A stretch of 64,000 nt of DNA from Hofstenia miamia (taxonomy: Eukaryota > Xenacoelomorpha > Acoela): assembly GCA_004352715.1 (NCBI GenBank), contig SCFE01000009.1:2472174-2536173 (forward strand), written 5' to 3'. The notes under the pieces were generated by a model, which saw only the letters and a program-made list of their open reading frames with translations, was not told the DNA's origin and ran no database searches. Both the position numbers and the translations under genes were made by a program. Numbering within the stretch: the stretch's first letter is position 1; each line of letters starts with the position of its first letter. Positions 50,169-58,676 of this stretch are shown piece after piece.

Positions 50169-51253
50169 NNNNNNNNNNNNNNNNNNNNNNNNNNNNNNNN
50201 NNNNNNNNNNNNNNNNNNNNNNNNNNNNNNNNNNNNNNNNNNNNNNNNNNNNNNNNNNNNNNNNNNNNNNNNNNNNNNNNNNNNNNNNNNNNNNNNNNNN
50301 NNNNNNNNNNNNNNNNNNNNNNNNNNNNNNNNNNNNNNNNNNNNNNNNNNNNNNNNNNNNNNNNNNNNNNNNNNNNNNNNNNNNNNNNNNNNNNNNNNNN
50401 NNNNNNNNNNNNNNNNNNNNNNNNNNNNNNNNNNNNNNNNNNNNNNNNNNNNNNNNNNNNNNNNNNNNNNNNNNNNNNNNNNNNNNNNNNNNNNNNNNNN
50501 NNNNNNNNNNNNNNNNNNNNNNNNNNNNNNNNNNNNNNNNNNNNNNNNNNNNNNNNNNNNNNNNNNNNNNNNNNNNNNNNNNNNNNNNNNNNNNNNNNNN
50601 NNNNNNNNNNNNNNNNNNNNNNNNNNNNNNNNNNNNNNNNNNNNNNNNNNNNNNNNNNNNNNNNNNNNNNNNNNNNNNNNNNNNNNNNNNNNNNNNNNNN
50701 NNNNNNNNNNNNNNNNNNNNNNNNNNNNNNNNNNNNNNNNNNNNNNNNNNNNNNNNNNNNNNNNNNNNNNNNNNNNNNNNNNNNNNNNNTATATATATAT
50801 AGAGAAAACAGTTAAAATAAATCATAAATTTGGTATACGGATAGAAAAATGTCCACGAAGTAAACGAAAGTTTCAAATTCTTTGTAAGTTTAATTATTTT
50901 AGAGCTACACCAAGTTGAAATTCGGTATCTTTTTTTTGGGATATATATATAATCACTTACCAACAATTGTAGAAAAGGACCAAATCAAGATACCACAAAG
51001 TACAATCAATTTCCTACTAATCCTATTTTTACAAGATAATTTTAAAATTATCCAAAAATAGGTGAACAAATTATAACAGATACAATGAAGGAAGTTTGGA
51101 TATAGCCAGCTTCTCTGGATTTGATTTCAAAAAATGCTTGGATTTGTGGGAGCACTGCTGAAACACAACATCTATCCATGAAGTTAATAAAATTCATAAG
51201 CGTTAAAATTCCTAAGGCAAATTTCGCTGCTGTGCCATCTTTTGGCAATTTCT
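21871..51253 (-). CDS. spns: Spinster-type MFS lipid transporter (seven exons)
   Basis: Seven minus-strand exons join in compatible phase into about 460 residues covering the major-facilitator core from TM1 to the stop codon. Family marks in order: TM1 NFINFMDR; RISRKL after TM2-3; MRGLVGMGEASY; WQWAFRATPLLG; PDPERG in the middle loop; YWIPTYV; NLFGNAFGDAISPVIVG near the end. Spinster proteins are lysosomal or late-endosomal (SPNS1, fly Spinster) or plasma-membrane (SPNS2) exporters of lysophospholipids or sphingosine-1-phosphate; which substrate applies here cannot be told. The start codon and short N-terminal tail should be in an unfound exon above 51253. Two oddities: the first exon is broken by a 41-bp palindrome at 51022-51062, and the intron between exons ending 48268 and starting 25471 is 22.8 kb and hosts another gene on the opposite strand. 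Exon junctions are my own reading; transcripts would settle them. Confidence 0.88.
23134..23260 (-). CDS. spns: Spinster exon F
   Basis: Follows GGATATTTAG and ends before GTAAAAAAT. It encodes RALVSGLSNLFGNAFGD, AISPVIVGHIKDKL and EYSTPYKALQ, matching the conserved H-L-x-G-D-A-x-S-P-x-x-x-G block before the last membrane span. Confidence 0.88.
24088..24316 (-). CDS. spns: Spinster exon E
   Basis: Follows AATAATTTAG and ends before GTATTTCG. It encodes VYFSKLLKKRFGIMCADAL and three hydrophobic stretches ending IFLETVIPT (TM9-TM10 region). It ends in phase 2; the next exon supplies the arginine base. Confidence 0.85.
25169..25471 (-). CDS. spns: Spinster exon D
   Basis: Follows AATCTTTCTAG and ends before GTAAAAGC. 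It covers TM6 end (LLLSIFFLPDPERG), the central cytoplasmic loop, TM7 with YWIPTYVDANHA, and GGIGGVFAG of TM8. It is separated from exon C by the 22.8-kb gene-bearing intron. Confidence 0.88.
26595..27435. mobile_element. hAT-like non-autonomous element (841 bp)
   Basis: The left end CAGAGTTGGAA and the right end, read inward on the other strand, CAGAACTGGAA match at 9 of 11 bases. The 8-bp flanks CGTGTGTG and CTTGAGTG match at 6 of 8, as expected for a worn hAT target duplication. Both inner margins are rich in ACCGGT and GACCCGAC words. No transposase frame is present. Confidence 0.5.
27547..27590. repeat. (TA)n microsatellite
   Basis: A pure TA tract of about 44 bases. Confidence 0.95.
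27955..28175 (+). pseudogene. LINE ORF1 fragment, inverted relative to the adjacent LINE
   Basis: The plus strand reads PIQTEDAANQIVATLQSALD, then CVESLEQKMKNQAIALEKKL and DQAAEISKGME, ending in a stop. It is nearly the same, base by base, as the minus strand of 31212-31437. The heptad pattern of the second half suggests a coiled coil, usual for LINE ORF1 proteins. Confidence 0.75.
28320..31437 (-). pseudogene. Degraded APE-type (CR1/jockey-like) LINE
   Basis: Minus-strand reading gives, in order: an ORF1 coiled-coil stretch (31212-31437), an ORF1 RNA-binding-like part (30879-31214; ITDFRRIGQFNKAKT, LNSVWDASKLL, YPGKVFISRALS), a badly decayed endonuclease (30.1-30.8 kb; only blocks such as VTESHLNSDIPDNYI survive), and reverse transcriptase (29069-29467; ELRDITITNVISRRF, LSPLQFGCRTCRSSVDALLY, LLVFDFSKAFN). 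FYADDTEV with the catalytic YADD is at 28.9 kb, and the thumb (YKWALQCYSISESLKEE) ends near 28320. Multiple frameshifts and stops make it inactive. (TAA)n and (ATG)n tracts at 29489-29511 and 29578-29597 interrupt it. It lies in the large Spinster intron, in the same orientation as Spinster. Confidence 0.85.
31577..31638. repeat. (CAAA)n microsatellite
   Basis: An ACAA/CAAA tract, followed about 15 bases later by a second shorter one, just beyond the 5' end of the LINE. Confidence 0.9.
31640..33545. other. Spinster intron DNA without a recognised feature
   Basis: Contains an ACCCGACCCGAG-type GC patch at about 31968-32010 and a run of C at 32745-32752. No conserved frame was found. Confidence 0.4.
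33546..34783 (+). pseudogene. R2/NeSL-type LINE (restriction-like endonuclease) with RT core deleted
   Basis: The first frame (33546-33941) is the region before and into the reverse transcriptase: AEAERLRKYRARDN, FEAQEGRFYKKLD, VRFWENILGSEGPE and KKMKNWKAPGRNEVHGSLVK. N-W-K-A-P-G is the first RT block of R2/NeSL-like elements. A second frame (33973-34524) is already the region after RT: MHGEYWRNTEKCDKEENN, GLKRETEALIMAAQEQTIRT, the zinc knuckle CRLCKKEAETADHLIAGC, and a restriction-like nuclease core (RRPDILVDKEKRLGTVIDIA). A third stretch reaches LGTARVMRKALTLPGNW at 34783. The several-hundred-residue RT palm with its YADD motif is missing between 33941 and 33973. The element is less AT-rich than its surroundings and little decayed, so it is probably young. 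Confidence 0.8.
34860..35330 (-). pseudogene. LINE reverse-transcriptase tail
   Basis: The minus strand reads SIPRAILLYASPCWWPSR and, in a shifted frame, SIERFQKRAFKWI, then LLKFSRCHSTSMLTRKLDLD. The LLY-x-SP-x-W block followed by a helix around QKRA is the thumb region of CR1/jockey LINEs. One frameshift lies near 35090. It abuts the R2/NeSL-type element but has the opposite orientation and belongs to a different LINE group. Confidence 0.6.
35567..36133 (-). pseudogene. Unidentified ORF with two internal stops
   Basis: A single frame runs from ATG at 36133 to a stop at 35567, about 188 codons, interrupted by two nearby stops around 36000. It reads KRSLNSAFGFPSEFNPSML, TTKSEVFLYYLLEFKQD, then FQKDFKTFSDRLDTCSCNCY, YRCDIHIPINEWNAYVGQKL and an Arg/Lys-rich part. 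The spaced cysteines (CSCNC, then C after 13 residues) suggest a metal site. The continuous protein-like frame on both sides of the stops argues for a once-real protein, probably transposon-derived. I cannot name the family. Confidence 0.45.
36222..36238. repeat. (TA)n microsatellite
   Basis: A short TA tract. Confidence 0.85.
36240..38750. other. Region 5' of the acid phosphatase exon; nothing assigned
   Basis: The signal-peptide exon of the acid phosphatase should lie here or further left on the plus strand, but no convincing candidate was seen. The minus-strand frame at 37733-37993 (NKISRLQLLFNTKEGQFLPF and on) looks somewhat protein-like; its family was not recognised. Confidence 0.35.
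38751..44431 (+). CDS. Histidine acid phosphatase (two exons, partial)
   Basis: Exon 38751-39214 follows TTGTGTTGCAG and ends before GTAAGA; exon 44208-44431 follows TTGATATTTAG and ends before GTAAGT. Phases agree, giving about 229 residues. The catalytic signature RHGDRTP, whose histidine forms the phospho-enzyme, is at the start (VQILCRHGDRTPSITFP), followed by LTQQGKKRMYRIGQ, SNYTRTIESGRLL (the conserved R-T-x-x-S block) and, in exon two, RFGNAMLVETQNNLTLPDY. The protein belongs to the lysosomal/prostatic acid phosphatase branch (secreted or lysosomal phosphomonoesterases). Missing are the 5' signal-peptide exon and the 3' exon with the proton-donor HD motif and any membrane anchor. The 1-kb gap at 45.7-46.7 kb could hide the next exon. 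The gene lies wholly within one Spinster intron, on the opposite strand. Confidence 0.87.
40250..42124. mobile_element. Mutator-like (MULE) transposon inserted in the hAT element
   Basis: The left end TTAAAGTGGTACTACACCTT and the right end, read inward, TTAAGGTGGTACTACATCTT match at 18 of 20 bases. The degraded transposase lies between them on the minus strand. No clear 9-bp target duplication could be recognised. Confidence 0.75.
40873..41811 (-). pseudogene. Mutator-like transposase, broken
   Basis: One minus-strand frame runs from about 41811 to 40873 with two internal stops (after MFNRS and after NPYNDVLP). Readable blocks: VAFKEWQAKHVCHINYEGSP, VKHGLRCVKMFGDGDSSTYN (with the catalytic D of the GDGDS motif), IECIGHVEKHVCGRLRDLK, DRLTKKIVDTLQNYYGFSVR, LCSTGPDSWCGYQRN, and CTHGLTENSNECLNQLIW, which carries the E of the DDE triad. 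The order and motifs are those of the animal Mutator-like transposase family. The last 220 codons are intact, so decay is recent or slight. The protein would cut and join DNA at the element ends. Confidence 0.82.
42430..44207. other. Acid phosphatase intron, no other feature recognised
   Basis: AT-rich DNA with a short TA tract at 43084-43102. No conserved frame. Confidence 0.45.
44994..45028. repeat. (TA)n microsatellite
   Basis: ATATGTATATATATACATAT-type tract, partly palindromic. Confidence 0.85.
45669..46742. other. Assembly gap of 1000 N flanked by (CT)n(TA)n and (TA)n
   Basis: A CT tract (45669-45703) passes into TA, then exactly 1000 N (45725-46724), then TA again. The round size suggests a default or estimated gap. 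Frames crossing it are meaningless. It lies where a 3' acid phosphatase exon could be. Confidence 0.95.
47585..47730 (+). pseudogene. Possible LINE tail scrap
   Basis: The plus strand reads NSSLKYLGIIIQLEREL and, further on, NITAALVNCKLTFAECY. LKYLGI-x-I followed by a helix is the post-palm block of LINE reverse transcriptases. Short and interrupted. Confidence 0.4.
48268..48376 (-). CDS. spns: Spinster exon C
   Basis: Follows AAAATTTAG and ends before GTAAATT. It encodes AGYMQGPLFYKIGLHL and ERAWQWAFRATPLLG. The tryptophan-rich W-x-W-A-x-R-x-T-P motif is conserved in the family. It ends in phase 1 and joins exon D to restore glycine. Confidence 0.88.
48417..48592 (-). CDS. spns: Spinster exon B
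   Basis: Follows GCATATTTTAG and ends before GTATGTC. It encodes SFVDRNYFWIFVGMRG, then LVGMGEASYVVVTYSILGD, then LALGIFSLAMPFGCG: TM4-TM5 with the conserved RGxVGxGEAS motif. Confidence 0.88.
50137..50800. other. Assembly gap of 621 N flanked by (TA)n
   Basis: TA tract, N from 50169 to 50789, TA tract. It lies in the Spinster intron between exons A and B, so it does not remove known coding sequence. Confidence 0.95.
50961..51253 (-). CDS. spns: Spinster exon A (TM1-TM3 region), frame broken
   Basis: Starts after TTTATTTTAG and ends before GTAAGTGA. Its first part reads EKLPKDGTAAKFALGI and on to IICSPIFG, then hits TAA. Reading resumes in another frame as RISRKLIVLCGILIWSFSTIV, which is correct family sequence and joins exon B. 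The expected Y-L-G-D between them is replaced by 26 bases of an AT-rich palindrome. Either two exons have been collapsed by misassembly or the allele is damaged. Confidence 0.8.
51022..51062. repeat. 41-bp imperfect palindrome inside Spinster exon A
   Basis: The arms CCTATTTTT-GATAATTTT and AAAATTATC-AAAAATAGG pair, with ACAA on one side opposite a single C on the other. The 29 bases 51023-51051 recur identically at 51541-51569 in the same orientation. The palindrome replaces the conserved Y-L-G-D segment and breaks the reading frame. Confidence 0.85.
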
Positions 51254-52672
51254 CTAAAATAAATAGGTGCAGACTTTTAAATATTTTTATTAAAAAACCT
51301 TTAATTAATGCAAATCGATTTACTTCAAATTTACACACTTTCCAACAATTAGGACATACCAACTATTTGGCATATGTCAATAAGCTCAAAAAAAGTATTC
51401 GAAATTTTTTTAAAGGACACAAATCTTATTTGTATAGGTTGAAAAACGAAATATGGTAAGCTACTAACCTTTGCGGGAACTCAGTGACAGCATTTTAGCA
51501 ATCTTGTATTAAGAAATTTCGTCTTCAATTTAAGCTAAAACTATTTTTACAAGATAATTTTAAAATTATACAAAATGACATAATAAAAATCTATTTCACA
51601 ATAACAGCTCCAGTATATTTGGAAATATAGACAAACATAAATTAAATTCAAACAACCAAGAAATCTACGAAAATCTGAAATGGTATTTTTAGAAAATTTA
51701 TAACATACATACTAATAATCTATACTTAATCCGAACAAATCATAAGATAGAGGAGTGTCTCCTCTTTCATTTACGCCTTAAAAACTTGATTAGTCACAAA
51801 CCCTTGCAGTTTTGCTTGCTTAACTCTTGCTAACATCTATGATGGTTCATTCAGCGAAACGACCTCTGATTTTGCGCATTAACGCTTGGTCTTGGGCAGA
51901 ACATGAGCTCTAGATGTTCTTATTATTTGAGCATGCACTAAGGGGATAGATACTAAAGAATGATTCTCAAAAAATGATTTTTCATTCAAAAACAACATTA
52001 TTTTTATGTAGTTCAATGACAGTAAGTTTTTAGAACAAATAATTATCAGGGAGGCGCATTCACCCATAGATGTGTCAATATTCTAAGACAAATTCTTAAT
52101 ACACTTGGGGAAAATTGTTCAAAAATGTGTGCAGAATTGTTTGACCTTCTAAGTTGTTTAAGGTTAAGAGTGAACTATAGTTTTCTAGATGCATTGTTTG
52201 CGTGGAGGACTGTACAAAATTTAAGAAATTTGAATAAAATTATTTTTGCGTTGAATTTTAAAAAAATATACATCAAACTAGAAAAACGCTTAAAGAATGA
52301 AGAATAAAGAAGTAGGTGATTATGAAAAAAGGAGGGATTTTGCATGCAAACCGTAAAATTAATTATTTATCTGCAAATACTTCGGGTTTAGATATCCGCA
52401 TAAGGACCAAGGGACAAAATGATGTTATCAGAAAGAGATGGAGAGAGCTGCCTTAACTTTAATTATTTTTTAGGGTAAGGTGAATGATCTTGATAGACAA
52501 AGAAAAACTATAGTACATGCATACTTGGATTCAAGTATTCAAGCCATTCTTGTGTAATACTTAACAAAGTAGAAATGGTGGATCTTTTTGGGATTATATC
52601 AAGGATGCCTTAGATCAAGGTTTTCCATGATTTTTTTCCCTAATCCTCACAAACTTTTTTATGTACGTTTGT
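51254..52672. other. Upstream of Spinster exon A; no exon recognised
   Basis: The start-codon exon of Spinster should be in or beyond this stretch (minus strand). Short N-termini of this family are not conserved enough to recognise by eye. The plus frame at 52125-52307 has no family features. Confidence 0.35.
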
Positions 52673-52957
52673 TTCACAAGGGGGGGCTAAGAATACCCCC
52701 ACCCAGTTTTATTTTGATATATGAATGTTGTAGTCATGAAGTTTGCAGAAAGATAATATGAGCTAAAAATAAAAGTCAATCACAGTTGACAAAATAGTCA
52801 TAATTCATTGACAAAAAGTGCTTTCAGCCGAAAACTTTCACAGAATTTGTAAAACTAAATTTAATGTGGTGAAAAGTTAAGCCAAATTTTCAAATTTGTT
52901 TTAAAACAAGTTATTGATAAAAATTCACTTGGGGGGTTAATTTGCCCCCCTCGTGAA
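52673..52957. mobile_element. MITE-like element with GC-rich terminal inverted repeats (~285 bp)
   Basis: The left end begins TTCACAAGGGGGGGCTAAG and continues to CCCCCA. The right end, read inward, begins TTCACGAGGGGGGCAAAT and continues to CCCCCCA. The two 29-bp ends match over most of their length, and each is itself a G-run/C-run hairpin. The interior is AT-rich and non-coding. The element class is not clear. Confidence 0.65.
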
Positions 52958-54412
52958 GAATAGGGTTAAGCTCTGCTTCTAAACAAATGAATTCAGCTAT
53001 TTTTGAGATTGGATATGTGTTATGAATATAGGCCTTAAATCAGTAGAACTTGAAAGAACTTGAGTAGATTTTTCTATGTTGGCATAGGTGAAAGCTTCAT
53101 TACATCCGTTGCAGATAGCCTTATTGTGTCTTTGCAATGTGAGTATGACTAAGGTGAATACTAAGTTAATGCTGATCTTTCTATTTTGGAAAATCGCCGA
53201 AATTTCCTGTAAATCATCTGTTTAACATACTTAACGTTTATAAACATTATCTGCACCGTAGAAAACCATTTGATATTTGTTTGAAAGAGGCACAATAATT
53301 AGTGAAAATTCTTTCAAAATGGCTGACAAAAAATTGATACTCATGTTGAAGATGCCATGACCAGACCCCATCTGAGCGGGGGCCAATATTCAATAACTTC
53401 ATAGAATTGTAATCATAATCATTAATCAGATTTGCTCTCGAATTAAAATGCATGAGGACTTAAAAAGTCATCATTGCGATGAAAACTATTAAGCGTAATT
53501 ACTTATCTAATTTGATTCTATATAAGCTTTCAAATAATCATTTGATCAAATGGTTATAAACTTGTTTTGACTACTTTAAGGCTACTTTTACTATATCAAT
53601 ATTCCACCCTGAAATCTAGAAGTATCCTTATAACGGGATTTTCATGTCTTTTTGGAACATTAAAAAGTTAGCCCAATAAATTGCATATTAAATTATAGGT
53701 ATAGATCACTATATCGTCGCTTAGCCTTTATTGGTAATGCGTTATATTAATTGCATTTTGTTAGGCATATTGCTTAAATAAGCGGCGCATGCACAATACG
53801 TGGTTCTAATTTCATGTACATGCTTGCATTAAATTTCCAGCCAAGAGCCGTGCCAATTTCGAATTAATGTTAAGTAGAAACATAGCGAAACTTGTGATTT
53901 TTTCAGAAAAGCAATTTTACAACATTTTGAAAGAGTCCACGATTGTGCAATCTTAAACAAAAACAAACAGATGTAAACTTAATAAACTTAAAATTAGTAT
54001 ACACATTATTTTAAATGGTACAAAACACTTTATTGAAACACGGGTAATTATAATTTCCGGCTTACTTTTAAGCAAATGTTAGAATTTTGTTAAATTTAAA
54101 TGTTCTATTTACAAATTCTGCCAATAAACTATACCTTTATTAGTAATATCAGAACTGCAATTAAATAAAAAATTTACATAATCTTTCATTTAAAATTGTG
54201 TTACATGTATCCAGGGTTTGCAAAAAAATTTATTTTTTACAAAAAAACGTCTTAAACGTTTAGAACGTTGTAATAATACAAATATTCACATGTAATTAAT
54301 ACATATGGTTAATTCAATAACCAATACAATTTATGCTGAAAAAACAGCATAGCAGTCAAAATGTCTAAAAATATTAGCACGACTTCTCAATTGATTGTTG
54401 ATACCAGACAAC

Positions 54413-54560
54413 GAATTCAATGTAGTTACCCATTTAAAATTGCTTGGTATTACAGTGGATAACAAACTTAAATGGGACATCCACTCAACATTTGTAGGAA
54501 GGCATTCAAAAAACCTAAATTTTGAGAAGCTTTTCAAGAAAATTTTTATATAAATTTTTC
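54413..54560 (+). pseudogene. LINE reverse-transcriptase scrap
   Basis: The plus strand reads NVVTHLKLLGITVDNKLKWD, then IHST and LNFEKLFKKIFI. LKLLGIT-x-D-x-L-K-W-x-x-H is the block after the YADD palm in CR1/jockey LINEs. A stop follows directly. Confidence 0.6.
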
Positions 54561-55441
54561 TATCTATGATCATTGAAACGCAAAACTATGCCGATGCCGC
54601 TTTCGTAGAACTTCCATTCAGTGTATTTTGACAAGAAGATTCACACGGTTTGCAATCGTGCACAAAAAACAATTTAGAACGGCGATATAATAATCTTTGA
54701 ATTTTACAGACATGACAAGGCTTTGAAATTATTTCTTCAAACAACTGCAAACATTAAACCAGCCATGAGCTACATCATTTGGTTCCCCTAATTTCACCTA
54801 GTTCAGGTAAATTTCTCATTTCTAGACATCATATTGTATGAAGAGTGAAAAATTTTTTCATACTTTGTGCTAAGAATAGCAAACTTAATTTTCGTTTACT
54901 CATTTGTTGCTACTTTTAATTCCACAGGTAATTGTGATATTACGATTGATGTGAAATTGGAATAATGTAGTATGGCAACAATTATTAAAGCCTTAGACAT
55001 TAACTTGTTGCAATTTAATTATTTGCATTCTAAAATCTTAACTACATACAAAAAAGCTAAGAGAGTAAATTGTTTTCGCATCACATCAAAGGACTTTAGA
55101 AGATTACAGTATTCTATCTATTAAATATGATTTCAAAAAACGTGGCATTCGAAATCATGACAATTGCATGTGTAAATATCGATCGTGTATGTTACCAATG
55201 ATAAAGAGATTGTAAGTTCAACTGTAATTATTGACAATAAATGTTCGGATTTGGAACAAAATTCTTTGTTTCAATACGCTGTAATGTAATTCACCAAGTG
55301 CCAAAAAAAGAAATGCATTTTTGAATATCCTGCTATTATAATATAATAGCTACTCAAAGTGGCAATGTGTAGAAAACTATATACAAAAATGATTCAAGAA
55401 TTTTTCAATTAATGCTTAAAAATATAATTTTTTATTAATTA

Positions 55442-55628
55442 AATATATATATATNNNNNNNNNNNNNNNNNNNNNNNNNNNNNNNNNNNNNNNNNNNNNN
55501 NNNNNNNNNNNNNNNNNNNNNNNNNNNNNNNNNNNNNNNNNNNNNNNNNNNNNNNNNNNNNNNNNNNNNNNNNNNNNNNNNNNNNNNNNNNNNNNNNNNN
55601 NNNNNNNNNNNNNNNNATATATATATAA
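55442..55628. other. Assembly gap of 162 N flanked by (TA)n
   Basis: TA tract, N from 55455 to 55616, TA tract. Confidence 0.95.
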
Positions 55629-56047
55629 TATGTATTGATTTCTATTAATTAAAATAGTAAAATTTGGGTGTTTACAACATTCGACAAAAAAGTTGGGTAA
55701 ATAGAATAAATTTCCGTTTTATTTATACGATTTAATCGGCTAGATTAAATAGTGTAGTTAAGACAGGCCTTAACATGCTTGAATTGCAATTGTTGGCATA
55801 GAGCATGTTTTGTTCTAAGTTTATTTTATTGTGAATATGGAAACATTTATATTAATCTCCCATAAATACAGTGGAGAAAGAAACGTAGCCCAGGCGGGTT
55901 GAATGGGCCTTTATGTGTCTACATATACATCACCCAAAATTGTTTTCTTTAGACTGATATTATATCTAGTCCTGCCTTAAATATTGCTTATCCGGAATAA
56001 ATAGAAAACCTCCCTACGTAGCTGCGTGGATTCAGGTCTAATAGGGC

Positions 56048-58145
56048 CAGAGATGAGAGCCGGTCAGCACTGACCACCGGACCGTATTGGTAACAGACCG
56101 GATCTGGTCAACCTTAATTTCACTTCATCAGTCAAAACAGTCACTTTGTGATGTGTCTGTTAACCATTCAGCTAATTTAGTCTGGAAGTTTCTGAAACTT
56201 CAATCTGCGAAAGCGCGTGACAATTACCAGAATTATATTTACTAAAATATTCTTGTAATTACACTCTAATTTACCAAAAAAGTTCACTTATGTACACTGT
56301 GTGGCTGTGGGAAAAAGTTGTTAGATCACACATGCAAAGGTGGTTCAAGACGTTTTTTTAATCAATACAAGCGCATAACGTAATAGTGCCATTGAACATT
56401 GAATGTCTGTTCAGTGGGATAAATCTGTAAATATGAGGTTTTTGGATCTAAGTATCTAAACAATAACACCATATTTAATTGTAACTTTCAATTTAGCTTT
56501 TACCGTCATACATTGCAAATCAATCGTAATAGTAATGATTAAGGACTTATGGAAACTGTTAGTAAACACACCCATTGCCCACTGTGCCTTTAAAGGCACA
56601 AAGCAATAAGATCCCATAATTCATTGTTAGATTATATTTTCAGGGTAAACGTCACATTTAATTAACTATGGGTTACGGAATTTTTACCTTATTATTTCGA
56701 TTGTCAAATCACCACTGGCGTTAAGCACTACTTATTAAGTAGGCTTAAAATTAAGACTCCAAATCATCACCATCAATGCTTTGAAGAAATCACAGAATGG
56801 CATTAATTATTCCAATATTCAAACAAAACACATTATTAGAAAATTTGAAACATCAAAAGCATGTGTTCAGTACACGTTCACGTTCTTTCAACTGCAAATG
56901 CATTATGTAATGCAAAAAACGTACCGAAACAGCAATGCCGGTCACAACTGGTTGAAAAGAGAATTGCACCTATAAATCCGGTGAAACCAAGTAAAGCTGT
57001 CAAGAACTGTCCTTTATAATGCGAGGGCCGGTCAAAGCTGGTACCTTCATAAGGGCAACTTGGGTACCGTACAGTCCAACACTAGGGTCTTGCAATAATA
57101 TTGCAATACAAAAAATATGAAATAAATATATTGCAATACAAAATTTGCTGGCAATATATTGGAATATTTTACAACATATTTCAACATTTTGTTTACTTGA
57201 AAACTACCAATTTTAGACAAAAATATGAATATTTTGTTGCCTTATTATAATTAGCAAACTTACTGCAAGACTTAGCTTCTATTTTTTAATATTTTACTAA
57301 TTCTATGCTAGCTTTTGTGAGCTAATCACATTTCATTGCTTATGGAGTATAATAATAAGTCAATGATCGACTTTTCCTTTAGTATAGAGGGTATAAAATT
57401 TCATTACTAAAAGTTTAATCAAAAAAATAACAATATTTGAGAAAAGATCAAACATAAAAAGTGTTGCAGCACAATTCTAAAATCTATTCAAACTGGTTAT
57501 CAGTACGCAGAAATTTTCTAAGGGTCTTCATATTCCATAAATTCTATTACAATGTAGAAATATTTAGATTTATAAATTCATTGTTAAAAGATTCTGTTGA
57601 AAATCAGAAAGAGTCAGACCGGCTATGCTAATCGGCAACCATTTAACATATATTTCGAAATTATGTATAGATCCACTCCTCATAGAGTTTGTGCTTTTCA
57701 AGAAAAAATTGCAAAATCTTCAGAATCTGCAAGTTGTGTTATTGACAATGCACAGCTTCTTGGGCAAGAAGTTTTTCAACAGGAATTGTTATAATTATAA
57801 TTATGCTGTAAGCACTCCAAATTTAATATTGAAACAAGGCATATTTATGACAAAAAAGTAACATTTTTTTTATATTATACTGCCCATTTTCTAAAAAGAA
57901 ATCTAAAAAACAATACAAACAGGAATGAATTAAAAAAAGATACCTTTCAATAATATTGAAATATATTGCAATATATTGCAATATTATAGTTATAAAATTC
58001 GGCGCCAATAAATGTATTGTAATATATTTATTCCAATATTTTGTATTAGCAATATATTTTTGAAAGGACCTGGTCAACATTAGTCAGTTGTGACCGGAAC
58101 CGGGTCGGTCATGATCAGCAATTGAGGATATCGTTTCCACCTCTG
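56048..58145. mobile_element. Candidate hAT-like element with inner inverted repeat
   Basis: Outer ends CAGAGATGAGAGCC and, read inward from the right, CAGAGGTGGAAACG are similar, and both are followed by GACC/GGTC-rich sequence. The 8-bp flanks (AATAGGGC, TCTTGGGG) agree poorly. Inside, a clear inverted pair lies at about 57088-57150 and 58000-58072: TTGCAATACAAAA and AAATAAATATATTGCAATAC on the left face GCTAATACAAAATATTGG and AATAAATATATTACAATAC on the right. The inner pair is convincing; the outer limits are tentative. No transposase was found. Confidence 0.4.
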
Positions 58146-58676
58146 TCTTGGGGCGGTTAAGATTAATCTTTTCTGCTAATGTGCGGCCATTTTTGCGTAT
58201 CAAAATTCACACGCTGTCACTCATAACATCTCTTTTTTATTAAATCAAAATTATCATTTTCCATCAAACCACAATCGCCTTGACATTTTCGTCGTTCGAC
58301 ACAGCTGCAGTCCATTGGGATACCTTAATTACTAATTTAAAGAGGTCATCATCTAGTAGTCTGCAGCAGACATCTATGATATGATTCGTCCCACATATCC
58401 ATTCTTTCTATCATAATTGACTTTTTGTCTTCATTTTCAGATATTTAAAGATTGATGAGTTAAGCATTATACAATTTTTGCTTTCTTGGCAGCATTGCTA
58501 ACCAGGTTAATATTATTTTCATAATTTAGGCTTCGTGATGAGAAACCTTCAAATTAAAAAATTATTGTTTAAGTTTTATATTATTAGTCGCGGTCCCAAA
58601 AATTCAAATAAATTGAACAGTTTGCTTCCAATCTTTGTTATGACAACTTGCATTAATTGTGATTGTCAGGATTTTT

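Noticed and set aside
50109-50966. Frames of about 230-285 codons across the second gap
   Set aside because: Same reason: unknown bases and TA repeat.
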